Below are positions 23,408 to 34,956 of a stretch of DNA of 64,000 nt, piece after piece. Origin of the DNA: Calliopum simillimum (taxonomy: Eukaryota > Arthropoda > Insecta > Diptera > Lauxaniidae); contig OX638369.1 in NCBI GenBank assembly GCA_951812925.1, positions 2,232,001-2,296,000 of the forward strand, read 5' to 3'. Each line of letters begins with the position of its first letter. Position 1 is the first letter of the stretch. The notes beneath the pieces were generated by a model. The model had not been told where the DNA came from. It was given only the letters and a program-made list of their open reading frames with translations, and did no database searches. Position numbers and translations under genes: made by a program.

Positions 23408-24215
23408 CAGTGTCGGCCAAAACCTAAGCACCCCCTAAAGAATTTTTTCTTATATCAAATTATTTTTGAGAAAACGGCGTTATTGAGTTAGTTTTTGTGT
23501 TTATTTTATTTATTGATACGTTAATTATTGACAAACAAAAACTTAAAAAATTCAGGGTTTTATAAATTAAGAGTTAACATTTAATTAAAAATAAAATTTA
23601 GAAACTTCATCGGACAAAACTAACGCACCCCTTTCTTAAGATTTAATAAAACTGTTAAAATTAATATTTAGTTGAAAATCCTTTATACTGGGTAACATAG
23701 GCACATCTTTAAAGCATAGAGGATATTATATTATAAATGATGTCCTGCGATATTCCTTCCAAAGACTACTTTCAAAGCTTCAAAGAGATTTTTCTTGGTT
23801 TTGCAATTTTCCTTGTAGATTTTTGTGTTAACGATCTCCCAGAGGTTCTCAACAGGATTCAAATCTGGGGACTGGCCAGGCCAACCAAGAACTTGTATCC
23901 CATTGCTCTGAAACCCGGTTTTCCAAACTTAAGTGGTATGTGTTTGGATCGTTGTCCTGTTGGAACCTCCATTTAAGTGGAATCTCTTGATCGGTGTTAG
24001 GAAGCATCACATCATTTGGTATGTCAAAGTGCATAAAACAATCCATAATTCCTTTAGTATAATGAATTGGCCCACTCCCTTGACCAGAGAAAAAGCCAGA
24101 GACCATTACAATCCATCCTCCGTGCTTTACAGAGGCTTTGCAAAAATTTGGTTTCAATCTTTTTCATTTTGGTCTGCGTACTCGCCTTAATTTATCCGAA
24201 TGCGGTTTGAAAAAA
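23408..24215 (-). pseudogene. broken Tc1-like transposon with partial transposase
   Basis: The left terminus starts CAGTGTCGGCCAAAACC after TA (23406-23407). A second copy of the motif, TCGGACAAAAC, lies at 23610, exactly 197 bp from TCGGCCAAAAC at 23413, giving an IR/DR-type end. The minus-strand coding remnant (23731-24187) includes SVKHGG, FSGQGSGPIH, FQQDNDPN with the second catalytic Asp, and, after a frameshift near 23900, SPDLNPVENLW with the final Glu; it ends at a stop at 23731. The first catalytic Asp and the helix-turn-helix are gone, because the other end is truncated near 24188-24215. Non-functional. Confidence 0.82.
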
Positions 24216-24408
24216 TCACTATAGCAGTGACACGAACCCCTTTTTGCTGTAAATTAGTTACCGTTTTGCTGTAGCATCCACAACCAATTTTCACATAATT
24301 TGGATGTGTTCTAAGTCGAAAAAATTTGAGCCTGAAAAAAATCACAGTCACCTTGAAAGCAGCGAGTTTTTTAATGTCAGAGCTTATTAGCAGGTAACTG
24401 GATTTTTT

Positions 24409-26430
24409 AGGTGAAAAAAGTAAGCTAGTCAATTCTGGCTTTCGCAAATGAAACATATACCAGTTTTTCGAGCTTTTTTCGAGCTGCTGGAAAAAAATTT
24501 CGAGCTGTTTCAAAACGCCAAGGAAAAGCGGAAAATTCGGAAAAATGATTTGACTAGCTTAAAAGACACATTTAAGCACGACAACACTGAAAATAACAGT
24601 TGCAGTAAAAAAAAAAACTACGCAGGAATTTCGAGCTTTTTTCGAGCTGCTGCCAACAGCCATCCGAATTTTCCTAAGCCCAATAGTTTTCCGAAAAATC
24701 GGAAAAATTTGATTTTCCCTCAAAAGTAAGCTAGTCATTTCTGGCTTTCGCAAATGAAACCTATACCAGTTTTACGAGCTTTTTTCGAGCTGCTAGAAAA
24801 AAATTTCGAGCTGTTTCAAAACACCCAGGAAAGCGGAAAAATCGAAAAAATTTGATTTTTCCTCAAAAGCAAGCTAGTCATTTCTGGCTTTCGTAAATGA
24901 AACCTATACCAGTTTTTCGAGCTGCTCGAAAAAAATTTCGAGCTGTTTCAAAACGCCAAGGAAAAGCGGAAAAATCGGAAAAATTTGATTTTTCCTCAAA
25001 AGTAAGCTAGTCATTTCTGGCTTTCGCAAATGAAACCTATACCAGTTTTTCGAGCTTTTTTCGAGCTGGTAGAAAAAAATTTCGAGCTGCTTCAAAACGC
25101 TAAGGAAAAGCGGAAAACTCGGAAAAACGATTTGACTAGTTTAAAAGACACATTTAAGCACGACAACACTTAAAATAACTGTTGCAATCAAAAAAAAAAA
25201 CTACGCAGGAATTTCGAGCTTTTTTCGAGCTGCTGTCGACAACCATACGAATTTTCCTAAGCCCAATAATTTTCCCGAAAAATCGGAAAAATTTGATTTT
25301 CCCTCAAAAGTAAGCTAGTCATTTCTGGCTTTCGCAAATGAAACCTAAACCAGTTTTTCGAGCTTTTTTCGAGCTGGTAGAAAAAAATTTCGAGCTGCTT
25401 CAAAACGCCAAGGAAAAGCGGAAAACTCGGAAAAACGATTTGACTAGTTTAAAAGACACATTTAAGCACGACAACACTTAAAATAACTGTTGCAATCAAA
25501 AAAAAAACTACGCAGGAATTTCGAGCTTTTTTCGAGCTGCTGTCGACAACCATACGAATTTTCCTAAGCCCAATAATTTTCCCGTAAAATCGTAAAAATT
25601 TGATTTTCCCTCAAAAGTAAGCTAGTCATTTCTGGCTTTCGCAAATGAAACCTAAACCAGTTTTTCGAGCTTTTTTCGAGCTGCTAGAAAAAAATTTCGA
25701 GCTGTTTCAAAACGCCAAGGAAAAGCAGAAAAATCGGAAAAATTTGATTTTTCCTCAAAAGTAAGCTAGTCATTTCTGGCTTTCGCAAATGAAACCTATA
25801 CCAGTTTTTCGAGCTTTTTTCGAGCTGGTAGAAAAAAATTTCGAGCTGCTTCAAAACGCTAAGGAAAAGCGGAAAACTCGGAAAAACGATTTGACTAGTT
25901 TAAGAGACACATTTAAGCACGACAACACTTAAAATAACTGATGCAGTAAAAACAAAACTACGCATGAATTTCGAGCTTTTTTCGAGCTGCTGTCGACAGC
26001 CATCCAAATTTTCCTAAACCCAATAGTTTTCCGAAAAATCGGAAAAATTTGATTTTTCCTCAAAAGTAAGCTAGTTATTTCCGGCTTTCGTAAATGAAAC
26101 CTATACCAGTTTTTCAAGCTGTCCGATAGTAATTTCGAGCTGTTTCAAAAACTCGTGAAAACCCGGAAAACTCGAAAAAACTACATGACTGGCTAAATGC
26201 CACCTTTAAGCACGCCAACACTGAAAATAATGGAAGCAAATAAAAAAACAACTACTCCCAACAAGCCCAATAGTTTCCCGAAAAATCGGATAAATTTTAA
26301 TTTCCTCTCAAAAACCTATATTTAGTCATTTCTGGCTTTCGGATTTTTGAGCTTTTTTCAAGCTATCAGATAGTTTTTTGGACCTGTTTCGAAAAGTCAA
26401 GGAAAACGAATTTCAAGCTGGCAAAGTATC
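24409..26430. repeat. left arm: array of TCGAGC-rich modules
   Basis: Eight copies of GTAAGCTAGTCA...GGCTTTCG...AAATGAAACCTATACCAG start near 24418, 24726, 24871, 25003, 25311, 25617, 25763 and 26067. Two module lengths alternate: a long form of about 305 bp containing GACACATTTAAGCACGACAAC and ACTACGCAGGAATTTCGAGC, and a short form of about 130-150 bp without that block. Modules differ by scattered substitutions. Confidence 0.85.
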
Positions 26431-27600
26431 TCATCCAAAATATGGGTTTGATTGCATTATGGAGGTGTGTTACGCATGAAATCTTCAATTATGATTAAAA
26501 AAGTTCTGCAGTTGGATCAGACTTTAATTTAAAAACTTATCTTTGCCAATAAGAGCTGGCGATTATTTATCTGGAAATCTATGTATATCATTTAGCTCAA
26601 AATATTGAAAATTCTGGAGCTATAGTTGAAGAATGAGAAGTCAATAATGCCTCGCAACAAAGCATAAAAATACCGAAAACATGCCGAGTTTTAAATGCAA
26701 ATACAGTAGAGAAGAAGGGCTATGAGAGTTCTGGACAACAAAAAAGACTTTTTATATGGAAATCCCCATAAAAAATGTTGTCCTAAAAATTCTATAAATT
26801 GCACAAAAGCTTCATCGTTGAGATTGCATTTCCACCACACAAAGCTTATAACATTATGGTTCGTGCAATCGATAAATCATATTGCTTAGCATAGACATCA
26901 TGTTAGGTGGCGAATATATGAGTGTGATATATTATATTTTTTGTAGCATATTTTCGGGAGAATATTTTATAATTCATAAAATAAACTTTTTTAGTTCTTG
27001 CGGCAAAAGCTTCAATTTGGGTTGATCTAATTTTGTATCCAAAAAAAGGCCAAATCTGGCTTTTAAATGGTATTGTTAAATACATTCGGATATTTTCTAG
27101 ATATCGCACAGTTGATCCCATGATTTACCATGCAAAAATAAATCTGAGATTCAATTTAAATTTGAGATTCAAACTTAAATCTGTGCTTTAATCACAACAA
27201 GGCTTCCGATTTTGTCAATTTTTGACCATGTGACACGCCTGGAACAATAAATTGGCATAAACACAAAACAAATGGAAGATAAATATTAAGAAGAAAATTA
27301 AATATAAGTTTAATTTTACTGCTCCTGACATTTACTGACAGAAATAAATCTATTTCGGCCGGTTGAAACGGGTAGGATTTAACAATAGGACTTACTAATC
27401 TTAGCACAGCTAAGTCTTCTGTCGAAACAGGCTATTATTGTTACCAGTATCGCCGGTGGCCAAATTTTGGCCTTTTACTTAAAGATAAGATAAGACGGTA
27501 AAAAGAAAGCCAAAACATTGAGTATCATTAGCAACCTTTTATAGATGTAGCATGCTCAGTGTATCTAAAATCCGAATAACATAAAAATGGTGAGGTGCTT
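26430..27600. repeat. left arm, inner unique segment
   Basis: About 1.2 kb without tandem structure, mirrored at about 31560-32760 with few differences. Frames of 71-72 codons (26903-27121 and 27192-27407, minus) are matched by the same frames on the plus strand at 32049-32267 and 31763-31978, one pair identical and the other differing by one residue. I find no protein family in them and take them to be chance frames. Confidence 0.75.
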
Positions 27601-27925
27601 GTGCCGAAAAATATCGAAAAACTTATCATATATCAATAAGAGTCAAAAAGTATCGGAAACCATGTAAAATGTCACTAAAAGTCTAAAAGTATCGAAAAAC
27701 ATTTAAAATATTGAAAAGAGCTCAAAAGTATCGAAAACCATCAGTATATATATCGATAAAAATCCAAAAGTATCGAAAAACATCCAAAATATCTGTAAAA
27801 GTGCACAAGTATCGAGAAACCTCCAAAACATTGATAAAAGTCCAAAAGTGTCGAAAAACATAAAAAATATCGAAAAGAGCCCAAAAATATCGAGAAACAT
27901 CCAAAATATCGATAATAGTCCAAAA
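27600..27925. repeat. ~40-bp minisatellite in the left arm
   Basis: A repeating unit of the form AAAAGTATCGAAAAACATCC followed by AAAATATCGATAAAAGTCC recurs about eight times with variation. The mirrored copy on the right arm (about 31346-31570) has fewer units, a difference expected from repeat slippage after the arms formed. Confidence 0.7.
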
Positions 27926-28260
27926 TAATAATAGTTTTCCGAAAAATCGGATAAATTTGATTTTTCCTCAAAAGTAAGCTAGTCATTTCTGGCTTTCGCA
28001 AATGAAACCTATAACAGTTTTTCGAGTTTTTTTCAAGCTGCTAGAAAAAATTTCGAGTTGTTTGTTTCAAAACGCTGAGGAAAAGCGGAAAACTCAGAAA
28101 AATGATTTGACTAGTTTAAAAGACACATTTAAGCAACATAACACTGAAAATATTGGTAGCACTCGAAAAAAAAACTACTCAGGAATTTTGGGCTTTCTTC
28201 GAGCTGATAGATAGTAATTTCAAGCTGTTTCGAAAAGTAAAGGAAAACTAAATCCAAGTA
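27925..28260. repeat. additional arm-type module inside the centre
   Basis: One further copy of the arm module (GTAAGCTAGTCATTTCTGGC, TTTTTCGAG, GACACATTTAAGC) lies inward of the minisatellite. It faces the inverted modules at 29875-30472, so the centre holds its own smaller inverted pair. Confidence 0.7.
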
Positions 28261-28578
28261 TGCAGTTCGCTTAAGAATCGTTTTTAGTCGTAGAAAAACA
28301 TTTTGCTTTCGTTTGTATGTAGTTGAAACAAAGCAAACGTGTTTCAAAAAAACTTGGCGAAGCGTAGTCGGCGTAGAATTTCTCGGAACCACAACGCCCT
28401 TCAAAATATGTTTTTGTTGGGGCTTGAATTGAAATATTGAATTCACTTTAAATCAACTAAGCAATTTGTTTTAGAACCGTTTGTAGTCGAAGCAAAACGT
28501 TTTTTTGTTTGTAGTTCATAAAATTGAAAGCTTCAAACCATTTTTAAAACTTAAAGCGGTTTTTTTTTTTGTGAAATA

Positions 28579-28948
28579 CAGTGAACTCGCGATATTATTA
28601 ACATCCCAACATATGAACATCCCAATATATGAGCACTTTTCCTACAAAATATAAACATCCTGCAATAAAATATGAACATAATTTTTCTAAAAATTGAAAC
28701 GGAATAAAAATTTATTTTTTTATCTTCTTGTTTATATGGGATCAGTGTAAAGTTTGTTTTGAGTTTTCAAATAAAAAAATATTTATTTCGAAATCACTGA
28801 AACTTTATTTTTTTCTTTTAATTCATGGCGCCTTTCTTATATATAAACAAAATAGAAGTTCATATTATTGCGAGCACACTGTATTTCGTTATTATGAACA
28901 ATTTCGCAAACATGATTTTAATTACTTCATATTATCGTGGGCCCACTG
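28579..28948. mobile_element. pogo/Tc1-type MITE, 370 bp
   Basis: The left end is CAGTGAACTCGCGATATTAT and the right end is ATATTATCGTGGGCCCACTG, imperfect inverted repeats with TA on both sides (28577-28578, 28949-28950). There is no transposase. CAGTG termini and TA duplication fit the pogo/Tc1 group. Confidence 0.68.
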
Positions 28949-29242
28949 TATTATTTTTTCGTAAATTCCAAGTATGCAAAACCTATTAGAATCATTTGTA
29001 GTCGTAGCATAACATTTTTTCATCATTTGTGGTTGAATCAAAGCTAGCATATCTGAGCCAAGCGCAGTCAGCGTAGATTTTGTTGTTGGTTTTTGAATTG
29101 AAATATTGATTTAAAGTGAATCCAATTATGCAATTTGTTTTAGAATCGTTTGTAGTCGTAGCAAAAGGTTTTTCCATTTGTAGTTTATAAAATAGAAAGC
29201 TACAAACCATTTTTAAAACTTAACGCGGCTATTTTTGAAATA

Positions 29243-29785
29243 CAGTGAACATCTCATATATGAGCACTTTTTCCTACTATTGGCTACTTTAAAATATGAA
29301 CTTCCTATAGAAACCATAAAATACGAACATAATTTTTCTTAAAATTGAAACGGAAGAGTTTATTTCTTGTTTATATGGGATCTAAAGTTTGTTTTAAAAT
29401 AAAATGATATTAATTTCGAAATTAACGATTTTTATCTTTTAAATCTTGCGCCTTTAAATATCAGAGCTGGGCACTAAGGATTACATGTGTAATTGATTGC
29501 GCCCAGGATTATGATTTCGATTTTTCTAAAATTACGATTACTATAATCGAAATCTAAGCTCATTCGATAAACGATTACTGCAATCCTAATGGTATTTTTT
29601 TGTTTTTAAGGATTACTGCAATCGTAATCGTTTGCTTATCGTAATCCTTATCGCCAAGCTCTGGTAAAAATTAACAAATGAGTAGTTCATATTATCGCGA
29701 GCATACTGCCTTTAGCAAATATGAACAGTATCTCAAAAATCAAAGGGCTTGGTTTTAATTAGTTCATATTATCGTGAGCTCATTG
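29243..29785. mobile_element. second pogo-type MITE, interrupted
   Basis: It starts CAGTGAACATCTCATATATG and ends TTCATATTATCGTGAGCTCATTG, flanked by TA at 29241-29242 and 29786-29787. Flanking DNA (TTTTAGAATCGTTTGTAGTCG and ACAAACCATTTTTAAAACTTAA) is also shared with the MITE at 28579, so the two are halves of a tandem duplication. It is longer because of the insertion at 29463-29659. Confidence 0.62.
29463..29659. mobile_element. hAT-like palindromic MITE nested in the pogo-type MITE
   Basis: The left end CAGAGCTGGGCACTAAGGATTA pairs with the reverse complement of AATCCTTATCGCCAAGCTCTG. The inside is a run of GATTAC / GTAATC words that folds on itself. CAGAG termini are usual for hAT. The 8 flanking bases (TTAAATAT and GTAAAAAT) are similar but not identical, so the duplication is not proven. 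Confidence 0.6.
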
Positions 29786-29874
29786 TATTAAATTTACGTA
29801 AATCCCAAGTATGCAATTCCTATTAGAATTTTTTTGCGAAATAATTCCAAGTGAATTTTTTTGACCGTAATTAT

Positions 29875-30472
29875 TTTTACTTACTTTTGAGGGAAAATCA
29901 AATTTTTCCGAATTTTCCGGTTTTCCTTGATTTTTCGAAACAGCTCTAAAATACTATCTAGCAGGTCGAAAAACGCTGGAAATTCCTGCGTAGTTTTTTT
30001 TTTATTGTAACTTTTATTTTAAGTGTTGTCATGGTTAAATGTGTCTTTTAAGCTGGTCAAATCGTTTTTCCGTGTTTTCCGCTTTTCCTTGGGGTTTTAA
30101 AACAGCTCGAAATTTTTTTCTCTCAGCTCGAAAAACTGGTTAGGTTTCAGCTTACTTTTGAGGAAAAATCAAATTTTTCCGATTTTTAGGAAAACTATTG
30201 GGCTTAGGAAAATTCGGATGGCTGTCGACAGCAGCTCGAAAAAAGCTCGAAATTCCTGCGTAGTTTTTTTTTACTGCAACTGTTATTTTCAGTGTGTTGT
30301 CGTGCTTAAATGTGTCTTTTAAGCTAGTCAAATCGTTTTTCCGAATTTTCCACTTTTCCTTGGCGTTTTGAAACAGCTCGAAATTTTTTTACAGCAGCTC
30401 GAAAAAAGCTCGAAAAACTGGTATATGTTTCATTTGCGAAAGCCAAAATTGACTAGCTTACTTTTTTCACCT
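29875..30472. repeat. inner inverted modules ending with a complete element terminus
   Basis: Arm-type modules in the right-arm orientation end at 30472 with ACTAGCTTACTTTTTTCACCT, the same terminus as at 34947. The bases beyond (CTGTAGTTT) do not match GGATTTTTT, so this terminus has no partner by target duplication. It is probably the end of a second copy or a product of rearrangement. Confidence 0.65.
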
Positions 30473-31345
30473 CTGTAGTTTTTCATCCAATCTTGGTCTA
30501 CAAGGGCTCGAAATTTGTTTTTGATAAAAATAATATTTTATTATTTTTTTTTTTAATTTTTCGGTTTGGAAATGGCCTTTGTACTCATTGAGGGATATCC
30601 CTTTTAAAGGCTTATAACTCGAAAAGTAGGAACCCAATATAAAAATAGTTAAAATACGGCTTTTTGAGAGAAATTTTCATTAACAAAATTTAATTAAGTA
30701 GACCTCAAAACAGTGATTATTTCCCTTTTGGGAGGGGATAACTCTAGATCCTGACATGCTTAATAGAAAGAAAAAAACCAAGCGAAGATTCGAAGGAGGT
30801 TCCGGTACACCATTAACAGTATAAAAACCGAAAACGGACAACCAAGGTTGGATTGGACGGGGGTAGGTGATAAAAATGGAATTATTATACGTATTTTAAG
30901 AAAATTTTTTGAACTTTCTAGGTTTTCAACTTCAAAGAAGTTTACCTAAGACCAAATTACATTTTTGTCGCAGTAGCCATGCCACGTTTAAGCCATTTTC
31001 ATCTGCTGAGGACTTCTGTATAGTTGAACTATCTACACATAAATACGTTAACAGTTTTTTTGCCCCCGTTTTACGGGCTAACCATTTAACCTATTTTCGA
31101 TATTTTTTTTATATGAAAAGTACTGTGGTGTAGAATGCACAAAACCAAAAATTATCCTCATAAGTTGCCCTTGCGGCATTTAAGAACAGGATCAAAGTTT
31201 CCCATATAATTACAACAACAGCACGCACAGTGTTATAAGGTTGATAAGAGAGTGAATGAGACAGTGGAGTGAGAGAAATTTTGTTGTTGTTGTTTTTCTC
31301 TTCTTTGCAAAGAACCTGTTCCATTGCACTCTGTTGACGTTCTGC
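30473..31345. other. central spacer of the giant foldback
   Basis: About 870 bp with no arm modules and no mirrored partner. The frame at 30909-31133 has no recognisable motif. It could be captured host DNA or the remains of the element's original core. Confidence 0.4.
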
Positions 31346-34300
31346 ACCGATATTTTAGATATTTCTCGATACTTTTGGGCTCTTTTCGATATTTTTTATG
31401 TTCCTCGATACCTTCGCACTTTTACCGATATTTTGGATGTTCTCAGCTCATTTCGATGTTTTAAATGTTTTTCGATACTTTTAGACTTTTAGCGACATTT
31501 TACATGTTTTTCGATACTTTTTGACTCTTACCGATATATGATAAGTTTTTCGATATTTTTCGGCACAAGCACCTCACCAATTTTTATGTTATTCGGATTT
31601 TAGATACACTGAGCCTGCTACATCTAAAAAAAGGTTGCTAATGATACTCAATGTTTTGGCTTTCTTTTTTACCGTCTTATCTTATCTTTAAGTAAAAGGC
31701 CAAAATTTGGCCACCGGCGATACTGGTAACAATAATAGCCTGTTTCGACAGAAGACTTAGCTGTGCTAAGATTAGTAAGTCCTATTGTTAAATCCTACCC
31801 GTTTCAACCGGCCGAAATAGATTTATTTCTGTCAGTAAATGTCAGGAGCAGTAAAATTAAACTTATATTTAATTTTCTTCTTAATATTTATCTTCCATTT
31901 GTTTTGTGTTTATGCCAATTTATTGTTCCAGGCGTGTCACTAGGTCAAAAATTGACAAAATCGGAAGCCTTGTTGTGATTAAAGCACAGATTTAAGTTTG
32001 AATCTCAAATTTAAATTGAATCTCAGATTTATTTTTGCATGGTAAATCATGGGATCAACTGTGCGATATCTAGAAAATATCCGAATGTATTTAACAATAC
32101 CATTTAAAAGCCAGATTTGGCCTTTTTTTGGATACAAAATTAGATCAACCCAAATTGAAGCTTTTGCCGCAAGAACTAAAAAAGTTTATTTTATGAATTA
32201 TAAAATATTCTCCCGAAAATATGCTACAAAAAATATAATATATCACACTCATATATTCGCCACCTAACATGATGTCTATGCTAAGCAATATGATTTATCG
32301 ATTGCACGAACCATAATGTTATAAGCTTTGTGTGGTGGAAATGCAATCTCAACGATGAAGCTTTTGTGCAATTTTTAGAATTTTTAGGACAACATTTTTT
32401 ATGGGGATTTCCATATAAAAAGTCTTTTTTGTTGTCCAGAACTCTCATAGCCCTTCTTCTCTACTGTATTTGCATTTAAAACTCGGCATGTTTTCGGTAT
32501 TTTTATGCTTTGTTGCGAGGCATTATTGACTTCTCATTCTTCAACTATAGCTCCAGAATTTTCAATATTTTGAGCTAAATGATATACATAGATTTCCAGA
32601 TAAATAATCGCCAGCTCTTATTGGCAAAGATAAGTTTTTAAATTAAAGTCTGATCCAACTGCAGAACTTTTTTAATCATAATTGAAGATTTCATGCGTAA
32701 CACACCTCCATAATGCAATCAAACCCATATTTTGGATGAGATACTTTGCCAGCTTGAAATTCGTTTTCCTTGACTTTTCGAAACAGGTCCAAAAAACTAT
32801 CTGATAGCTTGAAAAAAGCTCAAAAATCCGAAAGCCAGAAATGACTAAATATAGGTTTTTGAGAGGAAATTAAAATTTATCCGATTTTTCGGGAAACTAT
32901 TGGGCTTGTATGGAGCAGTTGTTTTTTTATTTGCTTCCATTATTTTCAGTGTTGTCGTGCTTAAAGGTGACATTTAGCCAGTCATGTAGTTTTTTCGAGT
33001 TTTCCGGGTTTTCACGAGTTTTTGAAACAGCTCGAAATTACTATCGGACAGCTTGAAAAACTGGTATAGGTTTCATTTACGAAAGCCGGAAATAACTAGC
33101 TTACTTTTGAGGAAAAATCAAATTTTTCCGATTTTTCGGAAAACTATTGGGTTTAGAAAAATTTGGATGGCTGTCGACAGCAGCTCGAAAAAAGCTCGAA
33201 ATTCATGCGTAGTTTTGTTTTTACTGCATCAGTTATTTTAAGTGTTGTCGTGCTTAAATGTGTCTCTTAAACTAGTCAAATCGTTTTTCCGAGTTTTCCG
33301 CTTTTCCTTAGCGTTTTGAAGCAGCTCGAAATTTTTTTCTACCAGCTCGAAAAAAGCTCGAAAAACTGGTATAGGTTTCATTTGCGAAAGCCAGAAATGA
33401 CTAGCTTACTTTTGAGGAAAAATCAAATTTTTCCGATTTTTCCGCTTTTCCTGGGCGTTTTGAAACAGCTCGAAATTTTTTTCTAGCAGCTCGAAAAAGT
33501 GGTATAGGTTTCATTTGCGAAAGCCAGAAATGACTAGCTTACTTTTGAGGGAAAATCAAATTTTTCCGATTTTTCGGGAAAACTATTGGGCTTAGGAAAA
33601 TTCGTATGGTTGTCGACAGCAGCTCGAAGTTCCTGCGTAGTTTTGTTTTTACTGCAACACTTTTTTTAAGTGTTGTCGTGCTTAAATGTGTCTTTTAAGC
33701 TACTCAATTCGTTTTTCCGAATTTTCCGCTTTTCCTTGGCGTTTTGAAACAGCTCGAAGTTTTTTTCAAGCAGCTCGAAAAAAGCTCGAAAAACTGGTAT
33801 AGGTTTCATTTGCAAAAGCAAGAAATGACTAGCTTACTTTTGAGGAAAATCAAATTTTTCCGATTTTCGGAAAACTATTGGGTTTAGAAAAATTTGGATG
33901 GCTGTCGACAGCATTTCGAAAAAAGCTCGAAATTCATACGTAGTTTTGTTTTTACTGCAACACTTTTTTTTAGTGTTGAAACAGCTCGAAATTGTTTTCT
34001 AGCAGCTCGAAAAACTGGTATAGGTTTCATTTACGAAAGCCGGAAATGACTAGCTTACTTTTGAGGAAAAATCAAATTTTTCCGAATTTTCCGCTTTTCC
34101 TTGGCGTTTTGAAACAGCTCGAAATTTTTTTCTAGCAGCTCGAAAAACTGGTATAGGTTTCATTTACGAAAGCCGGAAATGACTAGCTTACTTTTGAGGA
34201 AAAATCAAATTTTTCCGATTTTTCCGCTTTTCCTCGGCGTTTTGAAACAGCTCGAAATTTTTTTCTAGCAGCTCGAAAAACTGGTATGGGTTTCATTTGA

Positions 34301-34947
34301 GAAAGCCAGAAATGACTAGCTTACTTTTGAGGGAAAATCAAATTTTCCTGATTTTTCGGGAAAACTATTGGGCTTAGGAAAATTCGTATGGTTGTCGACA
34401 GCAGCTCGAAAAAAGCTCGAAGTTCCTGCGTAGTTTTTTTTTTGATTGCAACAGTTATTTTAAGTGTTGTCGTGCTTAAATATGTCTTTTAAACTAGTCA
34501 AGTCGTTTTTCCGAGTTTTCCACTTTTCCTTACCGTTTTGAAGCAGCTCGAAATTTTTTTCTACCAGCTCGAAAAGAGCTCGAAAAACTGGTATAGGTTT
34601 CATTTACGAAAGCCAGAAATGACTAGCTTACTTTTGAGGGAAAATCAAATTTTTCCGATTTTTCGGAAAACTATTGGGCTTAGGAAAATTCGGATGGCTG
34701 TTGGCAGCAGCTCGAAAAAAGCTCGAAATTCCTGCGTAGTTTTTTTTTTACTGCAACTGTTATTTTCAGTGTTGTCGTGCTTAAATGTGTCTTTTAAGCT
34801 AGTCAAATCGTTTTTCCGAATTTTCCGCTTTTCCTTGGCGTTTTGAAACAGCTCGAAATTTTTTTCCAGCAGCTCGAAAAAAGCTCGAAAAACTGGTATA
34901 TGTTTCATTTGCGAAAGCCAGAATTGACTAGCTTACTTTTTTCACCT
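31346..34947. repeat. right arm of the giant foldback
   Basis: The mirror image of 24409-27925: shortened minisatellite (31346-31570), unique segment (31560-32760), then nine modules with GACTAGCTTACTTTTGAGG near 33096, 33399, 33533, 33828, 34050, 34181, 34317, 34621 and 34927. Module order is not an exact mirror; the right arm has more short modules in a row. The modules therefore expanded and contracted independently, while the unique segment stayed nearly identical. Confidence 0.83.
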
Positions 34948-34956
34948 GGATTTTTT

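Larger units (their letters stand above)
24409..34947. mobile_element. giant foldback element, 10.5 kb, 9-bp target duplication
   Basis: The left end begins AGGTGAAAAAAGTAAGCTAG and the right end is its reverse complement, closing with CTTTTTTCACCT. The 9-bp sequence GGATTTTTT flanks both ends (24400-24408, 34948-34956), so the whole 10.5 kb behaves as one insertion. The two arms are about 3.5 kb each (24409-27925 and 31346-34947). The outer 2 kb of each arm is tandem modules with GCTAGTCATTTCTGGCTTTC and TCGAGCTTTTTTCGAGCTG; the inner 1.5 kb is unique but mirrored almost exactly. The 3.4-kb centre contains nested MITEs and no transposase. Tandem-repeat arms plus a 9-bp duplication resemble Drosophila Foldback elements, though the terminal sequence differs from FB as I remember it. 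Confidence 0.85.

Noticed and set aside
26903..32267. Paired 71-72 residue proteins in the giant foldback arms
   Set aside because: Same explanation; no motif, no start context worth noting, and frames are short for AT-rich DNA.
24418..34947. CRISPR-like array from regularly repeated modules
   Set aside because: The repeats are long, diverged, without unique spacers of constant length, and mirrored; the organism is eukaryotic.
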